The position numbers were made by a program, and so were the translations under genes. A stretch of DNA of 62,246 nucleotides from Acidobacteriaceae bacterium. Lineage in GTDB: Bacteria; Acidobacteriota; Terriglobia; Terriglobales; Acidobacteriaceae. Positions within the stretch are counted from its first letter, which is position 1. The number at the start of each line of letters is the position of its first letter. Below the pieces are notes generated by a model that did no database searches, was not told the DNA's origin, and saw only the letters and a list, made by a program, of their open reading frames with translations. The DNA lies in NCBI GenBank assembly GCA_003152695.1, contig PMAT01000053.1:1-62246 (forward strand), in the 5' to 3' direction. This document shows positions 35,521-45,431 of the stretch, piece by piece.

Positions 35521-37140
35521 ATGATGCCAGGCATGAAGCGCGGCGTGACGCAGTATTGGTATTTCGGAGTGCTGCTGTTGGTGATTCTGTTCTTCGCCCT
35601 GATTCGCTTCCACTTGCGGGAGTGCCCCCTGGAACGGGACGAAGGGGAATATGCCTACGCGGGGCAGTTGATGCTGCAGGGCATACCTCCCTACCAGCTC
35701 GTTTACAGCATGAAGTTGCCCGGGACCTTCGCGGCGTACTCCCTGGTCCTCGCGCTTTTCGGGCAAACCCCCGGCGGGATTCATCTGGGTTTGCTCCTGG
35801 TCAACGCCGCCACCACATTCCTGGTTTTCCTTTTGGCCCGGCGGCTGTTCGGCCCCTTCGCCGGATTGGTTGCGGCCGCGAGTTACGCTCTGCTGTCCAC
35901 CAGTCCATCCGTGGTGGGTTTCGCCGGGCATGCTACGCATTTTGTCGTGCTTCCGGCGCTGGGCGGCATCCTGCTCCTGCTCATGGGAATCGACGCCAAA
36001 CGCATCTGGCTGTTCTTTTGCAGTGGAGTCCTGCTGGGGTTGGCATTCCTGATGAAGCAGCCCGGGATTCTGTTTGCCGTTTTTGGCGTCCTGTACCTTG
36101 CTAAAAGCGAATACCGCGATAAGCGACTTGATTGGCGGGCCTTGGCGCCGAAGGCGGCAGCCTTGGTGCTGGGGACGGTCCTGCCTTTTGCAGTGACTTG
36201 CGTTGCTTTTTTCGCGGCGGGAAGCTTTCAGAAGTTTTGGTTCTGGACGTTCCAATATGCCCGAGAGTACGCCTCAATAATGGGGATCTGGTATGGTCTC
36301 TTTTTACTCCGGTGGAACGCTGCCCTGGTGGTGAAGCCTGCATTCTGGATTTGGGCCATCGCCGGAGTGGGCTTCAGTGCGCTCTGGTGGAATCGTAAAG
36401 CGCGGGCCCAGTGGGCGTTCCTTGCAGGGTTCATTCTCTTTTCCTTCCTGGCGGTGTGCCCAGGGTTCTACTTCCGTCAGCACTATTTCATCCTGATGCT
36501 GCCCGCGGTAGCGCTGCTGGCGGGAGTTGCGGTGAGTGCGGCAAGGCAGAGCCTTCTTGAGAGCCGACACCGAGCGTGGTCATTTCTGCCTGTGCTCGTC
36601 TTTCTGGTAGCGTTTGCTGACTCCATCTTTCTGCAGCGAGAGTATCTCTTTACCATGGATCCGCTAACGGCGTGCCAGACGGTGTATGTCGCGAATCCCT
36701 TTCCCGAAGCGTTACAAATCGGGGAATATCTCAGAAGCCATGCCACCCCAGGCGCTCGAATCGCCGTTCTGGGTTCCGAGCCGGAGATCTATTTCTACGC
36801 CCACCGGCATTCGGCGACCGGATACATCTACACCTACAGTCTGATGGAGTCGCAACCGTACGCCTTGCAGATGCAGAAGCAAATGATCGCCGAGATTGAA
36901 GCCGCTCGGCCTGAGTTTGTGGTGTTCGTCAATGTGCCGATGTCGTTCGGCAGGCTGCCGAATTCGGAGAGGCTGATCTTCTCCTGGGCTAGTGTGTACT
37001 TGCACAGCCAGTACGAAAAGGTCGGAACGGCAGATATGAACGAGCCGACTCAATATGTTTGGGGAGACGCCGTCCAAAGTTATCAGCCACGGTCGCGATC
37101 GTTTATCGATGTATTCAAAAGAAAACAGAGTGTAGATTGA
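35521..37140 (+). CDS. glycosyltransferase family 39 (ArnT/PMT-like) protein
   Basis: The 539-aa protein has about eleven membrane helices and the family-39 first-loop motif ERDEGEYAYAGQLMLQG (residues 39-55), the usual acidic site for a polyprenyl-phosphate sugar donor. The C-terminal 130 residues form a periplasmic domain. It would transfer a sugar from a lipid carrier to lipid or protein outside the inner membrane. Several ATGs lie at the start (35521, 35524, 35533). It lies between two TMTC-like genes and a TPR membrane protein. Confidence 0.85.
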   Translation: MMPGMKRGVTQYWYFGVLLLVILFFALIRFHLRECPLERDEGEYAYAGQLMLQGIPPYQLVYSMKLPGTFAAYSLVLALFGQTPGGIHLGLLLVNAATTFLVFLLARRLFGPFAGLVAAASYALLSTSPSVVGFAGHATHFVVLPALGGILLLLMGIDAKRIWLFFCSGVLLGLAFLMKQPGILFAVFGVLYLAKSEYRDKRLDWRALAPKAAALVLGTVLPFAVTCVAFFAAGSFQKFWFWTFQYAREYASIMGIWYGLFLLRWNAALVVKPAFWIWAIAGVGFSALWWNRKARAQWAFLAGFILFSFLAVCPGFYFRQHYFILMLPAVALLAGVAVSAARQSLLESRHRAWSFLPVLVFLVAFADSIFLQREYLFTMDPLTACQTVYVANPFPEALQIGEYLRSHATPGARIAVLGSEPEIYFYAHRHSATGYIYTYSLMESQPYALQMQKQMIAEIEAARPEFVVFVNVPMSFGRLPNSERLIFSWASVYLHSQYEKVGTADMNEPTQYVWGDAVQSYQPRSRSFIDVFKRKQSVD

Positions 37141-37179
37141 TGCTGGCCGTCATCCGAATCCGGGTGCCAGGCGCAACCA

Positions 37180-39540
37180 ATGCCAAAATTCAACAAAAAA
37201 CGTGGAAGGCAGGCTGAACCCAGAGGAGTCACGCGCCCGGGAATGAACAACCGAACTGCTTCGGCGCCGGCCAATCATGGTGCGTTCCAGCGGCGCTGGT
37301 TTCTGGTTCTCGCCTGCATCGCCCTGGCATACGCATTTCTGGCCGGCCTGCGCACGCTCGATGACTATGATACCGGCTGGCAGTTGGCAACCGGACGCTG
37401 GGTGGTGCAGCACCATCAAGTGCCTTCCGTCGATGTGCTTTCCTACACCGTGCAGGGACAACCCTGGATCTATCCCGTCGCAGCGGGAGTGATCTTCTAC
37501 CTTGCTTTCCTTGCGGGAGGCTACGCGCTACTCTCCTGGATTGGGGCGGCGGCCTGCGTCGGGACCGTTGCTTTACTGCTCCGCCGGGGAAATCCGGTAA
37601 GCGCCTGCCTTGCCATTCTCGCCGTGCCCCTCATTGCCTCCCGCACCCCCCCGCGCGCCGACGCGTTTAGCGTCGTATTTTTTGCGGCATTTCTGTCGCT
37701 GCTTTGGGAGAACTATCAGACGGGGCGGGCTCGTTTGTGGTTATTGCCGCTGCTGATGCTGGTCTGGGTCAATGTTCATTTCGGCTTTGTCGCGGGGCTG
37801 GCGCTGATGCTCGCTTATGCTGGCGTGGAATTGTCGGAGACGGTTCTGGGCGAGGCGCGCCGCCGTGCCGCCATGCAGAGACTAAGCCGGGCCTCAGGAT
37901 GGCTGTTGTGCACAGCCGTCGTTACTCTGCTCAACCCTTGGGGATGGAGAATCTACCGAGCGCTGCTCTTGCAAGAGCGTGCCTCGGGAAGCCAGGAGGT
38001 GTCGATCGCGGAGTGGACAAAGCTACCTCTGAATTGGGTCGCCTTCAGCCAGGCACTTCCGTTGCAAGATATCCGTGGCGCTCTCTATCTGCTGCTCGCC
38101 ATAGCAGTGGCCGCCGCCGTGCTGGGTTTGTTTCGCGCTCAACTGGGGGCGGCAATTCTGTTATTCGCGGCAGTCTATCCGCCTGTGCGTCATATCCGCA
38201 TGGGCGCTGTATTCTCCTGCGTGCTGGTCATTGTTGGCGGGCCCATCCTGTGGGATGCGGGGCTACGCCTGAGTGCTCATATTCGACCTTCGCGAATACG
38301 TTCGGTCGCCGCCGTTGGGGCGGTGCTCCTCTTCGCAGGGTTCGCCTTTGCGCGCTCCTTCGATCTTGTTACAAACCGTCACTACTTTGGCGGCGACACC
38401 GACAGTGCGACCTTCGGCGCGGGTTTAAGCTGGTGGTTCCCGCAACGTGCGGTCGAATTCATCCAGACAGAGAGGCTTCCGGGAGAAGTCTTCAATGCGT
38501 ACAACGCAGGCGGCTACGTTGCCTGGGCACTCGGCCCGCAACGCCGTGACTATATCGATGGACGCGACACGCTTTTTGGAATGCAGCGCATCGAGCGGCA
38601 GCATCAATTGCTGGCGAGTTCGCCGGATTCTTCTGTTTGGCGGCAGGAAGCAAAACAGTACCACATCAATACCATCCTTCTTTCCATCGCCCGCTACGAT
38701 GGCCTGGCGTCTGTCGAGCTCAAGAAATTCTGCGATAGCCGCGATTGGCAGCTGGTCTACCTGGACGAAGTCTCAGCGGTCTTTGTGCGCCACGGACCGG
38801 AGGTCGAGGACTTGATTCTCCACTCGAAGCAGGACTGCGCAACTGTGCGCTTGCCTGCCGGGGCGCCTTCGCAGAATAGCGCCCAGGCGTTCAATCAATG
38901 GGCCAATGTGGCCGGGATTCTTTTCGTTCTGGAACGCGACTACGAGGCGCTCGCCGCAACCGACAAGGCCTTGGCTATTTTTTCCGCCAGCGCAAGCGTT
39001 CATCTGATCCGCGCCCAAATCTTCTACGCATTAGGTCGTTTCGCGGAGGCGGAACACGAACATTTGCAGGCAGTGTCTCTGCATCCCGACGATTTCACCT
39101 GGGCAGCGCTCGCGGATTTCTACCGAAAACGCGATCGCGATGCCGATGCGATCGTGGCCCTGAAGCAGGCCGCTCAACTCTCGGCACGGCCGGGGGCATT
39201 GTGGGTGCAGCTAGGGTATTATTCCCTCCATCTGGGACAACCAAAGGAGGCGCTGGTTGCGTTCGACAAGGCAGTTAAAGGCGCCGCGCCGGAGCTGACG
39301 AACGCCAGCGGAAGAGGCTCGTTTAGCTACAACGTGGCGACGGGTCGCGCTCGGGCCTATGAAATCCTTGGCGATGTTCCACAAGCCATCGCTTATCAAG
39401 AGGAGGCGATCCGGCTTGCACCCGATGCTTCTCAACCTTGGCTTAATCTGAGTCAGCTATATCACCTTGATGGCCGCTCCGCTGACGAGGAACGTGCCAA
39501 AGCGCGCGCTGCCATGCTGGCAGAGAATGAGCGTCGTTGA
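37180..39540 (+). CDS. large membrane protein with C-terminal TPRs
   Basis: The 786-aa protein has about eleven hydrophobic helices in residues 35-410, a soluble middle part (about 415-560) that opens with YNAGGYVAWAL, and four to five TPR units to the end. The first loop holds DDYDTGWQLATGRW, an acidic motif reminiscent of GT-C enzymes, so it may be a distant member. It follows the GT39 gene after 39 bases on the same strand, probably in one operon. The start could be 37180 or ATG 37243. Function is not established. Confidence 0.75.
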   Translation: MPKFNKKRGRQAEPRGVTRPGMNNRTASAPANHGAFQRRWFLVLACIALAYAFLAGLRTLDDYDTGWQLATGRWVVQHHQVPSVDVLSYTVQGQPWIYPVAAGVIFYLAFLAGGYALLSWIGAAACVGTVALLLRRGNPVSACLAILAVPLIASRTPPRADAFSVVFFAAFLSLLWENYQTGRARLWLLPLLMLVWVNVHFGFVAGLALMLAYAGVELSETVLGEARRRAAMQRLSRASGWLLCTAVVTLLNPWGWRIYRALLLQERASGSQEVSIAEWTKLPLNWVAFSQALPLQDIRGALYLLLAIAVAAAVLGLFRAQLGAAILLFAAVYPPVRHIRMGAVFSCVLVIVGGPILWDAGLRLSAHIRPSRIRSVAAVGAVLLFAGFAFARSFDLVTNRHYFGGDTDSATFGAGLSWWFPQRAVEFIQTERLPGEVFNAYNAGGYVAWALGPQRRDYIDGRDTLFGMQRIERQHQLLASSPDSSVWRQEAKQYHINTILLSIARYDGLASVELKKFCDSRDWQLVYLDEVSAVFVRHGPEVEDLILHSKQDCATVRLPAGAPSQNSAQAFNQWANVAGILFVLERDYEALAATDKALAIFSASASVHLIRAQIFYALGRFAEAEHEHLQAVSLHPDDFTWAALADFYRKRDRDADAIVALKQAAQLSARPGALWVQLGYYSLHLGQPKEALVAFDKAVKGAAPELTNASGRGSFSYNVATGRARAYEILGDVPQAIAYQEEAIRLAPDASQPWLNLSQLYHLDGRSADEERAKARAAMLAENERR

Positions 39541-39573
39541 CGCTGAACGCTCTGCCAACGAACGCCAGCAGAT

Positions 39574-41559
39574 CTACTGGCCCAGAATCTGATCCGCAAC
39601 GCGCTGGGCCCCGGCGAAGTTTGCTGACAGGGCTTTAGCGCGCTGTGTGGCCGTAGCCGCTTCGTCCTGATGGCCGCTCTGCTGCAAAGCGCGAGCCAGC
39701 AGTAGATAACCGACATCCGTCGGCTTGACCTTCACGCCTTCGGAATATGCCTGGATGGCTCCCGCGAGGTCGCCGGATTTCTGTTTCGCCAATCCCAGGT
39801 CAATCCATATTTCCATCTTGTGAGGGTCGAGCCTGACCGCCTCCTGCAGATTTTCGCTTGCCTGCGCCATGTTTCCGAGTTGGAGATAAGCATGCCCCAT
39901 GTTGCTGAACGCCCGCGCATTCGTGCTGGAGTTCTGGCTCACGCTTATCGCTTTCCGGTATTGCTCGATGGCCTCCTGCAATTTCCCGTGCTCCTGGTCA
40001 TAGACTGCGATGTGCATGTGAGGAAGAGTTCGACGAGGGTCAATCTCCGTCGCCTGGTAGAAGTGGATCAGGGCGTCTGCTTGCTCCCCCTTTTCCAGCA
40101 GCGCCTCGCCTAAGTCTTCCTCGGCTTCGTAATTGCGGTTCGTGACCTGCAAGGTGTGCGACCACAGGGTCACGTTGTCACCCCAGTAATCGATCTGGCG
40201 ATGGGCCACCAGCACCAGCGCCACTAAGACACCGGCGCAAACCGTGGCCAGCAAGATAGCGCTAATGGGCTGACGGCTATTGTCCGTTTCCGCGCCAACG
40301 GTTGTTAACCCCCGGCGGCTCTCCAGCCAACGGCTACTGGCCACTACACAATCTGCCACGCCCCAGCAGATCATGATGAACAGACCAATGAATGGCAGAT
40401 AGGCATACCGGTCAGCCATCGCCTGCCTGCCGACCTGCACCAGACCGATCATGGGTATTAACGTCCCCAGGAACCACAGCCATCCCACCGGAAGATACCG
40501 GTGACGCCGGGCGGCGATGACCAGCGCAGTCACCACGAGCAGGAAGAGCAACGCCGAGAGTACCTCCCACTTAGCCAGCGAGTTCCCCGGATGGGGATAC
40601 ATAGGCGCGAGGCGCGTCGGCCAAACCGCCTTGCCCACATAGCGCGCATAGCAGACGACCGCATTGGCCAGCCTCGCCGCAAGCGACAGCTCCGGATTGA
40701 TGCCGCCGCCCACCCGTTGCGCATTCATGGTGACCACGGCGCTAATGGCGGAGAGCGCCACTAGCGGGAGCTTCTCCAGCAGCAGATTGAGAAAACTTCT
40801 AGGCGGGAAGGCGATTTCTGTTCCTGTTGCAACCGGCCCGCCGTCGGCGAACATCCGCCGCAACGGCCAATAATCCCAGAGCAGCAGAACGAAGGGCAAC
40901 GTGATGACCTGCGGCTTGGCCATGAGTCCCAGCGCGAAGAAGAATGCGACCACAGCGTAGCGACCGGGTCGCGGTTCTCGCGCATACCATCGGTAGGCTC
41001 CCAGCGCGAGCAGGAAAAACAACATGCTGAGCAGGTTCTTGCGCTCGGCCACCCATACTACCGATTCGACGTTGATGGGATGCAGCGCGAACAGCGCCGC
41101 CACCATGAAGCTGCGGCCTGCGGACCCGGTCGCTTGCAGCAGAATCCAGAACAGCACCGCTACGTTTAGCGCATGGAGCAGTACATTTGTGCCGTGATGG
41201 CCAGCCGGATCGAGCTGAAAGAGTTGCCAGTCCAGAGCATGAGAAAGCCAGGTCACGGGATGCCAATTGGCCTGATCGTAGCTGGTGAAAGCCCACGCTA
41301 CCGTGTCCCAGGTGAGCCCGCTTTGAACGTGGTGGTTCTCGGTGACATAGCCGTCGTCGTCGTAATTGACGAACGGATGATGGATCGCCGGATAGTAGAG
41401 AACGAGGGTGGCGACTACGAGGACAAGGCCGAGAATCAGGGTCCGCTTCTTTGCTCGAATGAACCGGAGTCGAGTGAACCGGCCGGTTGCCGACTGAGGC
41501 GAAGTCCGCTTCTCAGGTTTGTTGCGAAGATGCTTGGGTTTCACGCCAGCCGCAGTCAC
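39574..41559 (-). CDS. TMTC-like membrane protein with TPR tail, paralogue B
   Basis: The 661-aa protein mirrors paralogue A: IHHPFVNYDDDGYVTENHHV and AWAFTSYDQANWHPVTWLSHALDW in the first loop, FALHPINVESVVWVAERKN, and a GT-C-like membrane domain to about residue 440. It has a longer TPR region (about 460-655). The GTG start follows a G-rich stretch. It converges on the TPR membrane gene at 37180-39540. The two paralogues flank the GT39 and TPR genes, which suggests a glycosylation island. The sugar and the target are unknown. Confidence 0.8.
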   Translation of the reverse strand: MTAAGVKPKHLRNKPEKRTSPQSATGRFTRLRFIRAKKRTLILGLVLVVATLVLYYPAIHHPFVNYDDDGYVTENHHVQSGLTWDTVAWAFTSYDQANWHPVTWLSHALDWQLFQLDPAGHHGTNVLLHALNVAVLFWILLQATGSAGRSFMVAALFALHPINVESVVWVAERKNLLSMLFFLLALGAYRWYAREPRPGRYAVVAFFFALGLMAKPQVITLPFVLLLWDYWPLRRMFADGGPVATGTEIAFPPRSFLNLLLEKLPLVALSAISAVVTMNAQRVGGGINPELSLAARLANAVVCYARYVGKAVWPTRLAPMYPHPGNSLAKWEVLSALLFLLVVTALVIAARRHRYLPVGWLWFLGTLIPMIGLVQVGRQAMADRYAYLPFIGLFIMICWGVADCVVASSRWLESRRGLTTVGAETDNSRQPISAILLATVCAGVLVALVLVAHRQIDYWGDNVTLWSHTLQVTNRNYEAEEDLGEALLEKGEQADALIHFYQATEIDPRRTLPHMHIAVYDQEHGKLQEAIEQYRKAISVSQNSSTNARAFSNMGHAYLQLGNMAQASENLQEAVRLDPHKMEIWIDLGLAKQKSGDLAGAIQAYSEGVKVKPTDVGYLLLARALQQSGHQDEAATATQRAKALSANFAGAQRVADQILGQ

Positions 41560-41696
41560 TCGTCCCCCGTTTTCGACGAGTATATTCGATGGCGGCTTTC
41601 TTCTTGCGACGGGAAAGTCGCGTAGGGAGGCTCTGAGCCATCCATTCTGCGAAAAAAGCGATGTTCGAGCTGCGACACTGTTCGCGTGGCGCTGGT

Positions 41697-41737
41697 TGCT
41701 AGGCGCTAATCGCTAATTGCTAATTCCTAGTTGCTAT
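41697..41737. repeat. stuttering GCTAATTGCTAATT-type repeat
   Basis: Seven- to nine-base words of the kind GCTAATC, GCTAATT, CTAGTTGCT follow each other between two minus-strand genes. The same words recur at 42443-42590, 61807-61965 and, in weaker form, at 16783-16805. Confidence 0.55.
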
Positions 41738-41738
41738 C

Positions 41739-42434
41739 TTACCCTTTGCTTCCGCTGGCTCCGTGCATCTTGGCGCGCTCGATCAACATCTGCACCTGGT
41801 CCTTCTGCGGATAATCAGGATTGGCCTGCAAGAGTTTTTCCCAGGCCACAACTGCGCCTTTGGGATCTTTCTTCCCCTGCCATTTGACGATCCCGAGGTT
41901 GAATAGTGTGGGCGCGTTATTTGGCCGGATGGTTAGCACCTTTTCGAAGCTGGCGATGGCCTTGTCAGCGTTGCCGGTGTACCAATAGGCGGTGCCTAGA
42001 TCGGTGCGAACATCGGCATTGTCGGGTTGAAGGGTGACAGCTTTTTCGTAGTATTCGATGGCTTGCGGATAAGCCTGGCCATCGTAGTACAGATTTCCCA
42101 GCTTGACGACCGTCTCAAAGTCCTTCGGGTTGGTTTTCAATTGAGCCAGTAGCGGCTCGGCTGCCTTCGCCAACATTTCCGGCGATGCGCCCTGCTGCTG
42201 TTGCGTGCTTCCGATTCCTGGCAACTGTGCAGAGCCCACCGGTGCGCTCCCCATTCCGGCGGGAGCGGAAGCAGTCTGCGCGCTTTCGCCGGAAGTCGCA
42301 ACCGGCGCCGATCCCCGGGCAAAGTAGCCCACCGCAATTCCGATGGCCAGCGTGATCACCGCCAGCGTGTAAGCTTGCACGTTGCTGAAGGCCAGGTTGT
42401 TCTTGCCGTTGTTGTTCTGTACAGCTTGAGACAT
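41739..42434 (-). CDS. TPR protein with N-terminal membrane anchor
   Basis: The 231-aa protein has one N-terminal hydrophobic helix (about 22-40), an Ala/Gly/Gln-rich linker (about 42-80), and three TPR units (about 95-225), including FETVVKLGNLYYDGQAYPQAIEYYEKAV. It is probably anchored in the inner membrane with repeats outside, resembling CcmH/NrfG-like or tol-associated TPR proteins. AAGGAG before ATG 42434 decides the start; the longer frame extends into a stuttering repeat. It lies 130 bases downstream of hemA on the same strand. Confidence 0.8.
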   Translation of the reverse strand: MSQAVQNNNGKNNLAFSNVQAYTLAVITLAIGIAVGYFARGSAPVATSGESAQTASAPAGMGSAPVGSAQLPGIGSTQQQQGASPEMLAKAAEPLLAQLKTNPKDFETVVKLGNLYYDGQAYPQAIEYYEKAVTLQPDNADVRTDLGTAYWYTGNADKAIASFEKVLTIRPNNAPTLFNLGIVKWQGKKDPKGAVVAWEKLLQANPDYPQKDQVQMLIERAKMHGASGSKG

Positions 42435-42442
42435 TGGTTGTG

Positions 42443-42590
42443 TACTCCTTGTAGCAGCTAGCACTTGGCACTTAGCATTTGGCATTTGGTTGAACCGTTC
42501 GACTTCCAATGCTAAATGTCGTTCACTGATGTCGCTTTTCACTCAGAGGCGGTTTGCTAAATGCTAGTTGCTGATTGCTAATTCCTCGTT
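42443..42590. repeat. stuttering repeat between hemA and the TPR gene
   Basis: Words such as GCTAGCACTTGGCACTTAGC, GCATTTGGCATTTGG and GCTAGTTGCTGATTGCTAATT fill both ends of this gap. On the minus strand the hemA frame runs into the repeat, whose letters encode its last five residues (LAISN) and the TAG stop. Confidence 0.6.
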
Positions 42591-43883
42591 CTTAGCGTCG
42601 GCGCTAACCGTTGACAGTTGCTCAAGGTGAAACAGGCGGCGCACCGCTGCGGTCAGCAGGTCCTGTTCCTTCCTTTCTGGAAGTTCCTTCAATTCACGGG
42701 CCAGGGAACTGGCAATTCGTTGCGTTATACGTATTGTAAGCGTTGTGAGTGCATGGTCCTGATCTTCTGTGAACGGTCCATATTCCTGGCGAAGGCTTTC
42801 CAATTCCTGCCGGCAAAGTTCCTCGAGACGTTGACGCAGGGCCACGATGGTCGGGACCACCCGTTCCGCCATCAGTTTGCGACGAAAGCCCTGCACTTCC
42901 GCCTGCACAATCTTTTCCGCGGCTTCGGCGGCGGCCTGTCGTCCCACCGCGTTGCGTTTCACCACGTGCTCCAGGTCGTCCATATCGAAAAGATGAATGC
43001 CCTCGACGTCGCGCACGCCAGGCTCGATATCGCGTGGGACCGCGATATCAATCATGACCAGGGGGACGTGGCGCCGTTGCCGGGCAATCTCCTCGGCTTC
43101 CCCGCGGCTCAGGATGAAGTGCGGGCAAGCTGTTGAGCTCACCACAATGTCGGTCGTCTTCAGGTGGTGTAAGCGATCGTCGAAGGAAACCGGCGTGGCG
43201 CCCATCTTCTGCGCCAACTCTTCGGCATGGGCGAAAGTGCGGTTCATGACCTTCACGTGGCTGGCGCCGGCTTTCGTCAGGTAGTGTGCGGCGAGTTCGC
43301 TCATCTTGCCGGCGCCAATCAGCAATACTTCACGTCCGGCAAGTTCTCCCAGGATGTTTCTTGAAAGTTCCACACAAGCGTAGGGCACCGAAACCCCCGA
43401 CGAGCCGATCGCCGTTTCCGTCCGGGCCCGCTTGGAGACGGTCAGCGCCTTCTGCATGACCGCGTCCAGAAATCGTCCAGTCGTGCCTGCCTCTTGCGCC
43501 AGCTCCCAGGCTTGCTTCACCTGCCCGGTGATTTCTGGTTCGCCCAGCACCATGGAATCGAGACCCGAAGCCACGCGAAAGACATGGGTGAGTGCCACGT
43601 CATCCATCAGGCGATAGAAGTGCGACCACTCACACAGCTTGATTTGGTATTCCTGGGTCAGAAACCGTAGCACGGAATTGGCTGCCGTGGGGACGTCGCT
43701 GGCCCACAGAATGAACTCGGTGCGATTGCAGGTGGTCACCACCATCACTTCTTCGACGCCTTCCGAGCGCACCAATTGATGGAGCGCGTCGTAGCGCCGA
43801 GCTTCGCTGATCCAGAAACGCTCGCGAACGGCTACGGGGGACGTTCGGAAGTTCAGGCCAATCACTGCCAGCGTCGGTTCCAC
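42564..43883 (-). CDS. hemA: glutamyl-tRNA reductase
   Basis: The 439-aa enzyme starts the C5 pathway to tetrapyrroles by reducing glutamyl-tRNA to glutamate-1-semialdehyde. Visible are the nucleophile in VTTCNRTEF (Cys near 52), [17 protein letters not shown], the NADPH loop [13 protein letters not shown] and the C-terminal dimer helices. GTG 43883 ([10 protein letters not shown]) is preferred because GAGAGG precedes it and the fold begins there; a TTG at 43940 would add 19 residues. The final residues LAISN derive from an intergenic repeat. Heme supply fits the cytochrome c gene that diverges from it. Confidence 0.92.
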   Translation of the reverse strand: MEPTLAVIGLNFRTSPVAVRERFWISEARRYDALHQLVRSEGVEEVMVVTTCNRTEFILWASDVPTAANSVLRFLTQEYQIKLCEWSHFYRLMDDVALTHVFRVASGLDSMVLGEPEITGQVKQAWELAQEAGTTGRFLDAVMQKALTVSKRARTETAIGSSGVSVPYACVELSRNILGELAGREVLLIGAGKMSELAAHYLTKAGASHVKVMNRTFAHAEELAQKMGATPVSFDDRLHHLKTTDIVVSSTACPHFILSRGEAEEIARQRRHVPLVMIDIAVPRDIEPGVRDVEGIHLFDMDDLEHVVKRNAVGRQAAAEAAEKIVQAEVQGFRRKLMAERVVPTIVALRQRLEELCRQELESLRQEYGPFTEDQDHALTTLTIRITQRIASSLARELKELPERKEQDLLTAAVRRLFHLEQLSTVSADAKNEELAISN

Positions 43884-44205
43884 GGCGGACCTCTCTTGCA
43901 GAAAGCGGTTTCGCTTTGGTAAGGGCACAATGGATGCCAAACCAGACGAGGTATTCTGGCGAGGGCTAAGTCGCTTAAAATGCGGAGGATTGGGCCCGGG
44001 GGAACGACATCGACGCCGGCGTCACGGCGGCTTGCTTTGCGGCATATCACCCGCTCAGAGTGTTTTCCCCCTCCTGCTCCCACGGAAAGGGTATGGCGAA
44101 ATCCTTCTTCGGGGAGTACAGTACAGTCGCCGTCAGTTAGCGGCATTTTTTGCTTTCTAACAATCCCCTCACGGGGTGGTTTGGTGAAGGAGACGAAGAC
44201 CTAAG
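43884..44205. other. divergent intergenic region hemA / cytochrome c
   Basis: A 322-bp gap between divergent genes, so it should hold both promoters. No clear -35/-10 pair was found. GAAGGAGA-like purines (GTGAAGGAGACG) precede the cytochrome c start. Confidence 0.45.
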
Positions 44206-44538
44206 ATGAAGAAGATGAGACTCTCGCAACGCATCGCTCTGTTCTGCTTGATAACCGCCCTGGCTCTGCCTTCCCTAGCTTCGGCCCAGGCGAAGGGCCA
44301 GGATACTTTCAAAGCCAAGTGCGCTATGTGTCACGGCGCCGACGGTAGCGGCGCCACATCCATGGGCAAGTCGATGGGGTTGAAGGATATGGGCAGCGCT
44401 GCTGTCCAAGGCATCTCCGATGCCGACCTGACGGCCGCTATCACTAACGGCAAAGGCAAGATGCCAGCCTACAAAGGCAAGTTGACCGATGCCCAGATCA
44501 GCGATCTGGTTTCGTACATCCGCACTCTGAAGAAGTGA
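44206..44538 (+). CDS. class I cytochrome c
   Basis: The 110-aa exported protein has a signal peptide (residues 1-27, ending ASA-Q), the heme motif CAMCH at 39-43 and the distal Met in KGKMPAY (M86). It would carry electrons in the periplasm. A strong terminator follows, so it is transcribed alone. It precedes the exported molybdenum hydroxylase operon, for which it may act as electron acceptor; that link is inference from position only. Confidence 0.92.
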   Translation: MKKMRLSQRIALFCLITALALPSLASAQAKGQDTFKAKCAMCHGADGSGATSMGKSMGLKDMGSAAVQGISDADLTAAITNGKGKMPAYKGKLTDAQISDLVSYIRTLKK

Positions 44539-44564
44539 TTCCACGCTTACCAACGGCCCACTTG

Positions 44565-44598
44565 TCGGCGGCTCCTGCGGGAGTCGCCGATTTTTTTT
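44565..44598 (+). terminator. Rho-independent terminator of the cytochrome c gene
   Basis: An 11-bp stem (TCGGCGGCTCC/GGAGTCGCCGA, one G-T pair) with a TGCG loop is followed by eight T residues, 26 bases after the stop codon. Confidence 0.92.
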
Positions 44599-44807
44599 GG
44601 GCGTTTCCCGCTGTCATCCGGAATGTCTGCGTTCAACGTTCAAATTCCCTCAGTAGTGGTGGCTGAAAATCAGCGCATTCTTCAGACACGCGCCGCCATC
44701 GCTGCGTCATCTGTCACGGAGTTATACTCGCAAACGGAAATTGTTCGTGCTTTGTTTGCAAATAGAAAAGTTGCATCCAAGTCAGCAACCGCCGCGATGG
44801 AGGCACG

Positions 44808-45431
44808 ATGAAAGACGATCCTACACATAAGCCCGAAAATAGCTCAGGTGTTTCGCGTCGCGATTTCATGAAAATTTCGGGTGTCGGCGTTGCCCTTCCG
44901 TTGGTGCTGGGCCCGAAAGTAGTCGAAGCTGCTGGTCAGGAAGTGGCCGTCCATGGACCGGGCAAGGTCCCGATCGCACTCACCGTCAACGGCAAGAAGT
45001 TGACCGCGCAGTTGGAGCCGCGGGTCACGCTGCTGGATGCACTGCGCGACAACTTCGATTTGACCGGGGCAAAGCGCGTCTGTGACCGCGGGGTCTGCGG
45101 GGCCTGCACCGTGTTGATGGACGGCAAGACCGTCTATGCGTGTGCCGTGCTGGCCATCGATGCGCAAGGGAAGAACATCACCACCATCGAAGGTCTAGCT
45201 GAAGGTGACGAGTTAACTCCGGTCATGCAGGCTTTCGTCGCACACGATGCCCAGCAGTGCGGCTTCTGCACCCCGGGATTCATCGTTGCCACCACTCATT
45301 TCCTCGAGCAGCACCCGAATCCAACTGCGGAGGACATTCGCCGCGGACTGAGCGGCAATTACTGCCGCTGTGGGACCTACAACGGGATTCGCGCCGTCGC
45401 GTTGGCCAAGCCAGAAGGGAGGGCGTCATGA
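44808..45431 (+). CDS. molybdenum hydroxylase, 2Fe-2S subunit with Tat signal
   Basis: The 207-aa protein has a Tat signal, SRRDFMK at residues 16-22, then a hydrophobic stretch. The two [2Fe-2S] sites of the xanthine oxidase family follow: C92, C97, C100, C112 (plant-ferredoxin type) and C151, C154, C186, C188. It passes electrons between the molybdenum and FAD subunits. As in PaoABC of E. coli, the Tat signal should export the whole assembled complex. ATGA overlap with the large subunit shows an S-L-M operon. Its substrate may be an aldehyde or N-heterocycle. Confidence 0.92.
   Translation: MKDDPTHKPENSSGVSRRDFMKISGVGVALPLVLGPKVVEAAGQEVAVHGPGKVPIALTVNGKKLTAQLEPRVTLLDALRDNFDLTGAKRVCDRGVCGACTVLMDGKTVYACAVLAIDAQGKNITTIEGLAEGDELTPVMQAFVAHDAQQCGFCTPGFIVATTHFLEQHPNPTAEDIRRGLSGNYCRCGTYNGIRAVALAKPEGRAS

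Noticed and set aside
44623-44811. 62-aa frame ending in ATGA overlap with the Fe-S subunit gene
   Set aside because: The overlap is tempting, but the product has no recognisable features, no ribosome site was seen, and the region should hold the operon promoter.
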